Below, one piece after another: positions 48,301-57,300 of a stretch of 64,000 nt of DNA. Both the position numbers and the translations under genes were made by a program. The DNA comes from Hofstenia miamia. Taxonomy: Eukaryota; Xenacoelomorpha; Acoela. The stretch spans positions 962,285 through 1,026,284 of the forward strand of contig SCFE01000067.1 in assembly GCA_004352715.1 (NCBI GenBank). The letters run 5' to 3'. The notes under the pieces were generated by a model. It did no database searches, was not told the origin of the DNA, and saw only the letters and a list, made by a program, of their open reading frames with translations. The first letter of the stretch is position 1. Each line of letters starts with the position of its first letter.

Positions 48301-51300
48301 GGTTGAGTTTCAAATGTATGATTCATGCAATTAATTTCTATAGCCTGAACAGAACAGATTTTGTAGTTTGGTTATTTTGTGTAATAAATATAGTTATTTC
48401 TTATCATTCTTAACGCTATTGTAATTGAAAATGTTATCTGAATAAAGAATATCTTATGTTATATCTGCTTCTCACTTTTCGTTGGTTACCGGTTTTGCGT
48501 AATAACAGTAACCTGTTATAATTAGATTGAAAAAACAATCATAATTTAAGCAGTTTGTTTAAACATAAGAACTATGTTTGAGCTAAGTTAGGTGTCTGAA
48601 TCAAGATGGTACTTTAAATGGGATATCACTCATTTTAGCTTTCTGTTAAACTTGCTGCTTATGGAGAATAACTGCTATTACTTAGGAAGAAGTCTGAGCT
48701 TCATTTCTTAATTGTAATTATTTGCCTTACTCCAATTATATTAAATGTAAGCTTAGGCAGATTTGATTAAATATGCATTTTTTCAAACAAATATAAAAAC
48801 TGAATTTTTAACAACTAATTCTACTAGGAATTTTTCAAAATAATTTTTAACAATCTGAAAGTACTACAAAATAGAGAATTGTCTCCTCTTTCTTTTTCGT
48901 TTTAAATTCGCTATCTGACTCTGTCCCACCTAAGCAACAACGACCTTTGACTTTGCGCATGCCGTGCTTGGATGGGATTCACACAGTTTTTCTTCGTAAA
49001 ACAAAATATTTCAGGGTTGTTGTTGTCCCATGGCCACTACACCGCCTCATTATCCAAACACTAAGTATGAAAATAATTTGAATATGTTTGCAAAAATCGG
49101 ATTTCTCATTGAAAAAAAGCGTATTTGCAGGAACTTCAGGAACAAAAATAAATTTTAGCACAAATCTTCACTATTTCATGAGCGGGCCTAACCCCCTAGA
49201 TGTGTCCATGTAAAAGGCTTTCAATATTTCTTAACAAATCGATTTGTTACTTAAAAGCAACGCTCGTGTAAATAAAGTTGAACAAACATAACTCTCGGCA
49301 TTAATGATACCTTTTTGAACAGCAGTCGATTGAATATAATATTTTACCACCTATGTAGACAACTTTAATGCGAGAGGAAGTGGACATATTCTTATCAATA
49401 TGTGTGGTGTTTACTATTTTTTAAAGCCTCTCTCTCTCTCATTTGGATGTTATAACTGTTTACGAAAATCTCTTTTTAATGAGACCCAGTGATTGGATTT
49501 AAAATTTTCAGTCATTCGTTTGCTGCTCAAATAAATATTTCAGATTTTTATCATTGAGTAATTTTCTTCAGTTATTCCAATTATTTTGTAAGTATTGGAA
49601 GTGTCCCCACATTAATTTTTCTTTTAGAAATGACGCCAATATATGACAAGTGTTTATAACAGTGCTAAAACAAAACTTTATACCCACCATGGTGGTTTAA
49701 TTGCTGCATTAAATATATCAACGGACTCAATGTCCATTTATGTCGATTTGCCACTAGAACTGTCAATTTTGTTTTTTGACCGAAACCGAATGGTAGTTGT
49801 ATTACAAGTTTGAAGAATTTCAATAAGTTTTAATAAATTCTTATATTTTTAAAATTTTTTGTTGTGTTTCATATGCCATTTCGCAAGTTTTTAAAACATT
49901 TCATTATTCTGATTTATGGCGAGATAAAACTGTAAGTCTTCCCATAATATGTTGAGAACGTACTTCCTTTTGAAATCACGTTGAATTTTCTGTGATAATT
50001 AGTATTAAAATCAACATGAAGAGTTTCAATGTTATCATAATTGCGCAATGTTTGCTTATTATTTCTTAATTAAGCAAATATATCCCAACTTAGATTGTCA
50101 TAAAGTGTGGTATTCCATTTTTAATGGCAATGAATCTTAAGCTATTGATTTTTCTTCAGATCATTTTTTTGCAATTTATTATTTATCATGGATTCGTTAT
50201 TGTATCAAACAGTGAAGATTCAACTGCAACCACTCTTTCCACTAAGCAGACCACAGTTATTACAAGCATCCAAACCACTATTTCAACAATTAAGCATACT
50301 ACCATTAAGCCAACTACTGCTCCTCATACAACTGAAACTACAAATAAGCAAACCATTCCTACGACTAAACATACCACGAAATCAACTACTGCGCCTCCAA
50401 CAACCAAAAGTACTGTTATAACTACTGAACCAACCACACATCCTACAACTAAACAAACTACAAAACCAACTACAGGTGCTCCAACAACTAAAGAAACTAC
50501 TTTTATAACAACTGAGCCAACTACACATCCTACAACTAAACAAACTACAAAACCAACTACAGGCGCTCCAACAACTCAAGAAACTACTTTTATAACAACT
50601 GAGCCAACCACACATCCTACAACTAAACAAACTACAAAACCAACTACAGGTGCTCCAACAACTAAAGAAACTACTTTTATAACAACTGAGCCAACTACAC
50701 ATCCTACAACTAAACAAACTACAAAGCCAACTACAGGCGCTCCAACAACTAAAGAAACAACTTTTATAACAACTGAGCCAACTACACATCCTACAACTAA
50801 ACAAACTACAAAACCAACTACAGGCGCTCCAACAACTCAAGAAACTACTGTTATAACAACTGAGCCAACCACACATCCTACAACTAAACACACCACGAAA
50901 CCTAGTACTGCTGCTCCAACAACTCAAGAAACTACTGTTATAACAACTGAGCCAACCACACACCCTACAACTAAACACACCACGAAACCTAGTACTGCTG
51001 CTCCAACAACTCAAGAAACTACTGTTTTAACAACTGAAGAAAGCACAATTCCAACGACTAAATCTACAGCGGTTCCTAAATCTAAGGAAACCACTGTTGT
51101 AACATCTGGCCCTACCACAATCCCCACTACGAAAATTACTACAAAACAATCTACTGCGGTACCTACAACAGAAGAGACTACTATTATAACAACCGAAACA
51201 ACCAAAATTCCTACTTCGAAATATACCACAAGTCCATCAACTGTGGTTCCTTCAACTAAAGAAACAACTTTTATAACAACTGAGCCAACCACGGTTCCTA

Positions 51301-54300
51301 CTACAAAGTACATCACAAAGCGAACTACAGCAGCTCCTTCAACTGAAGAAACTACGGTTATAACAACAGAAGCGACCACTAAGTACACTACAAAAGTGAC
51401 TACTATTTTACCAACAACTGAACAAACAACAGTGCAATCAACTGAACCGACAACAAAATCTTCAACTCCACAAACTACTCAGGGTACAACAGAGACGCCA
51501 ACAATGCATTCAACTATAATTCCTACAACTGAGCCAACAACAGCGTCAACTACACCTTCAACTGAAGTCCCCACAACAGAACAAACAACAATAGTTTCTA
51601 CTGAACAAACAACAGTGCCAAAAACAAGTTCAACTGAGATTCCTAGCACTAAACAAACAACAGTGTCATCAACTCAGCCAACAACAATCTCTTCAACTGA
51701 AATTCCTACAACTGAGCAAACCACTGAACAAACAACACTGCCAACAACGCAACCAACAACAATCTCTTCAACTAAAGTATCTACAACAGAACGAACTACT
51801 GAGCAAACAGCAGTGCCAAGAACAAGTTCAACTGAAGTACCTACAACTGAAAAAACAATGCCTTCAACTGAACAAACAACAGTGCCAACGTCACACCCGA
51901 CAACAATCTCTTCAACTGAAATTCCTACAACTGAGCAAACTACTGAACAAACAACAGTACCAACAACACAGCCGACGACAATCCCTTCAACTGAAATGCC
52001 TACAACTGAGCAAACTACTGAACAAACAACAGTACCAACAACGCAACCAACAACAATCTCTTCAACTGAAATGCCTACAACTGAGCAAACTACTGAACAA
52101 TCAACACTGCCAACAGCGCAACCAACAACAATCTCTTCAACTGAAATGCCTACAACTGAGCAAACTACTGAACAATCAACACTGCCAACAGCGCAACCAA
52201 CAACAATCTCTTCAACTGAAATGCCTACAACTGAGCAAACTACTGAACAATCAACACTGCCAACAGCGCAACCAACAACAATCTCTTCAACTGAAATTCC
52301 TACAACTGAGCAAACTACTGCCCAAACAACTGAAGAAACTACAGAAACATCAACAACACCTTCAACTGTAATTCCTACAACTGAGCGAACTACTGAACAA
52401 ACAACAGTGCCATCAACACAGCCGACAACAATCTCTTCAACTGAAATGCCTACAACTGAGCAAACTACTGAACAATCAACAATGCCAAAAACCAGTTCAA
52501 CTGAAGTTTCTACGACTGCCCAAACAACTGAACAAACTACAGAACCATCAACAACAGAACAAACAACATTGTTTACAACGGAGCTAACAACAGAACCATC
52601 ATCAATTTCGACAAGTGTGTATACAACTGAACAGACAACTGAATTTTCAACTGAACAAACAACGAAGGCTACCACTGAATTCTCTTCAACCGAACAAACA
52701 AGTGAGCCATCCACGATTCCTACAAGTAGTTCCTTTACTGAAATGTCTACGTCTGAGGAAACTACATTTTCATCTACTGAACATTCTTCCACAGAAATAA
52801 CAACTGAATTTAACACAACATTCGAAAGCACAACTGAAGAAATACCAACGCATTATAGTTCCACGGAGTTTTCACCTACAAATTATTCGTCGACAGAATT
52901 TTGGTCGACAAGTTATTTAGTAAATACCACTCTGCCACATACTCATCATAGATCAGGTGGTGCAATTTTTGGAATTGTATTGGCTTGTTTAGCAGCTATT
53001 ATTGTTTTCGGTGTTCTTGTTTTCTTTGCTACAAAACAAGTTATTGTATATCAAAGAAAGCTTAAGTACAAGAACATTGCTGATGGCATTAATTAATTTT
53101 TAAATTAGCTATATCTTTGTATGTAAATCTATCAATTACGTGAATTCAAACTTTTGTAATGTTATATATTGTCTATTATTTACATCAATTTGCAAATTCC
53201 AAAAACTTAGAAGTATATATGTCAGTTTTTTAGTATTTAAATTCATTTTCTACAAATTTTAATGAGTGTAGTCCCATTTTTGACGTCTTCTTCAGTGCCA
53301 CAGGGCACGGTGATGGGACCAATAATTTTCTCTTTATATGTGTCAGATATAATTGATTCCATTATAGTGCCGAAATATTGCAATGTGTAGATGATACATG
53401 CACAATTTGTATAATTGTCAGCCAAATGCTGCTAGAAATATCCAGAGTGTTAGGAAGTATTTTCTGCAAAATATACTATGGACAACTAAAAAGTCCAATT
53501 TATTCTCTTTTCTCCAAATGAAACCAGCACTATTGCCAAAACGATTTCTTTGAAAGTTTCAAATGATCTGCCTCCTGTTGAACAATCAGGCACTGTAAAA
53601 TATTTCGGTGTTGAGGTTGACAGTAAACTTAGCTTCAAAAATGTTATCAACACAACGATTAAGAGAATGGCCAGTGGCATTTGCTACCTAAGACAAATGC
53701 GAGGCATTACACAAAGCAAGGATGTACTGTTTACACTTTTGATAAGCCACTTTCTGTACGCATGTGTATTGCTGGAATACACAAATTTAACAGGAAGATA
53801 ATGGTTAAATAAGATCTTTAACTGGTCCATCTTAGCATTGTTCAAGGTTAGCAAACTTCAAACAGGTGAAAAGTTGCAAAAGATAGACACCAATTTACTA
53901 CATGAAGTACGTGAGTATCGTAAATATGTTTAAGCAAATACACAAGCTACCAGTTGCAACAACGTTTCTAAGCAATTTTTTAATTACAATAAACGAGCTA
54001 AGACCTGTATAAATAGCATTACATGCAAAGGTGAATACTGGAGCAGATAGTTCACATTTTCCAGCAGCAAACTATGGAATAAATTACCAGAACATATAAG
54101 GGGTGCTAAGGATACAAAAACATTTAAGCCATTACTAAAACAGAACTTGTTAGCAAACCAATATCAATTAAGGTTTTATTTGTAATAGGTGTGTTTATTT
54201 TTAATTATTATATTTACCTTAGTTTGTAGTGTTTGTAAACTTATTCTTTTGTATATACTTATTTGTAAGTATGTATATATGGATTTGTAGGTAAGCAGAG

Positions 54301-57300
54301 AGGCTACAAACTAAATAAACCTATTGAAAACCTATTTATAAATTAAAATTGCTTAGTAGTTGTTTCACATAGTTAAAATTGTAGAAATTTTCCTACATAC
54401 AAAGTTGCCGTTCCTATAATAACTATTCCATTGTTTTTACATGAGATCTAGTTGTGTACAGGAATGAAAACGACATCATACCTAAATATATGTATTGTAA
54501 TATTTTAATATTATATTCTGTTGTGAAGTACAAGAAAAAGACTGGCCTAACTAGGCTTTTAGGTGACAAGCAAAAACTTTAACACAAAATTGAATTGTAT
54601 TTCTATATGATCTCAGATTCCTATATACCCTCGTGGTTATGCAACTAAATTTTGTGATTCTTGCTTTTTGCACATTACCTCAAATTTAATCTGATTTAAA
54701 CCTCTTTAATCCTGAGGTCCATATAGAAGAAGAGATGTCATAAAAGCAACATTCTCCTTTTCTGAAGGCAAACATCAGTTATAGGATTAACATCTTCTAA
54801 AGCAACAGAAAATTGTTTTTTTAATATTGCACATAGTCATGCAACTATAGAATTATTAATATTATTTATGATATCCTTTATATAAATACCCACTGTAATA
54901 CTACAATTAACAGAAAAGCGAGCATAGCTTCTTATTGAGCCAATCATAAATCAACAAAGCATTTGCCGTTGACGTGGCATAAGTAAATACAGTATTTAGC
55001 ATTATTGTTTTTACAGAAGTCTCTGACACATATCACATATGTAGTAAAACAAAGTAGTGGTACCCGGCCATGTTTAATTAACTATATATTTTCCATCTAA
55101 CAAAACCAAAATGATATCAAACAACATGCATACTGGTAAACGTGGTTTTGTTTCTGTTTTGACAAGGACTTGGTTTGAGGCGCTTCAAACCTCACTTGAT
55201 TTATCCTGATAGACCCTGATAAAAAATTCCTGATTTGACTCAACAGGAAATTAATGCATTCGAATAAAGGGTTGCAGTTTACAAACAATTCTCTTTAAAA
55301 GCCATTTGGTAATTACAATTACTTTAATGATTGAACGATTTTTCTCTTGTGAATATTAAATAATCTCATGAAGACAAAATCTTATGTCCACCTTGTGGGA
55401 TTGAAAATTAAAGAAACTTTATTTAGTGATATGTAATCAGTTTCTGTTGTAAGTCGGAAACGAAAATGCTGAAGCTAATCCTATGTTATCTATATTGTGA
55501 AAACACAGGTGCAATCATTAGCAGCCGAGGAGCATCACCAAGTACATACATTGTACATTGAATGTGAATATATTCTATAAGTATAGCCGTTCAACATATT
55601 CGAAAATGTATTTGCTTATATAGATTTGTGCATGTGACCGTGAAGGCTACTTGCAATGAATTCGTTTTATAGGGATATTTTTGTTGAAGTTAGATCGTCA
55701 CCATTTACAAATTAAATTGCTGAGTTTCAATTTAATGATTGAGAGATTTTTTCCAGGAAAATTTATCATTGCAACCTACCGTTCTGTTTTTTTCTTAATC
55801 ATAAAATATGATGATGTTGGTTTTCACTCAAGGTAGCTTTCTTTTCGCTACAAGTAAAATTATTTTCGCATTTCCATTTTATGTTGTTGATTAGTAATTC
55901 ATCATTATTGCATTGTTATATGAATTTTAATATCAACAGTTATATTACGTAGTAATTCCGTTCGTTTACTGTTTATTTAATAAACACCCAGTGTTTATAT
56001 TCCTTTGAGGTCTAGTTATTGCGTAATTGGTTTTTTGATATGCGCTTTTTATTACTTATTATAGTTTGCAGTTTTTCACAGCAGTTTTTGTGCATTGGAT
56101 ATTCAATAGATATCGATAATGATGAGCAAATATCAATTTACACTTTTTTTTCTACTCAAGAAGAATCAACGGTTCCCGCGACTACTGTGGGACCTACAAC
56201 TAAGAGACCCACTATTGTAACAACTCATTCAACCACAATTCCCACCACTAAGGAAACAACTGCGCCTCCTACAACTAAGGGAACTACTTTTGTGACAACT
56301 CACCAAACCACACTTCCTACTACTAAAGAAACAACTGTTCCTCTTACAACTGAGGAAACCACTATTGTAACAACTCAGCCAACCACAATTCCCACCACTA
56401 AGGAAACAACTTTGGTGACAACTCACCAAACCACACTTCCTACTACTAAAGAAACAACTTCGCCTCTTACAACTCAGGAAACCACTATTGTAACAACTCA
56501 GCCAACCACAATTCCCACCACTAAGGAAACAACTGCGCCTCCTACAACTAAGGGAACTACTTTTGTGACAACTCACCAAACCACAATTCCCACCACTAAA
56601 GAAACAACTGCGCCTCTTACAACTGAGGAAACCACTATTGTAACAACTCAGCCAACCACAATTCCCACCACTAAGGAAACAACTGCGCCTCCTACAACTA
56701 AGGGAACTACTTTTGTGACAACTCACCAAACCACACTTCCTACTACTAAAGAAACAACTGCTCCTCTTACAACTGAGGAAACCACTATTGTAACAACTCA
56801 GCCAACCACAATTCCCACCACTAAGGAAACAACTTTGGTAACCACTCAGCAAACCACACTTTCTACTACTAAAGAGACAACTTCGCCTCTTACAACTCAG
56901 GAGACTACTATTGTAACAACTCAGCCAACCACAATTCCTACTACCATTGAAACAATTGTGTCTTCCACAACTAAGGAAACTTCTGCTGTAACAACAGAAT
57001 CAACAACAATTCTTATGACGACTGAAACAATTGTTGCTACATCTACTGAGTCGCATGTATCTACAACTGAACCAAAATCTACTGAAGCCACACTGACAAC
57101 TAGTATGTATAGCACAACTGAACTGCCAACCAAAACTACCACTGAATTTTTTACAACTGGCCAAACAAGTGAGGAAACTACTTCAGCAATATCTAGTACT
57201 GAAAGCTCCTCAACTGGAAAGACTATAAGTTCCTCAACTAAGTTGCATACATCTACAGAAACTACTGTTTTATCTAATTCAAGTAAAGTGACAACAACAA

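Noticed and set aside
48979-49161. Short minus-strand ORF between nested genes 1 and 2
   Set aside because: 60 codons, no domain, no splice or promoter context; within expectation for AT-rich spacer.
50382-52831. Long minus-strand open frames (up to 385 codons) over nested gene 2
   Set aside because: They are antisense readings of ACA/ACT-rich coding repeats, which lack stops on the other strand. They have no starts or domains of their own. The same applies to the antisense frames in genes 1 and 3.
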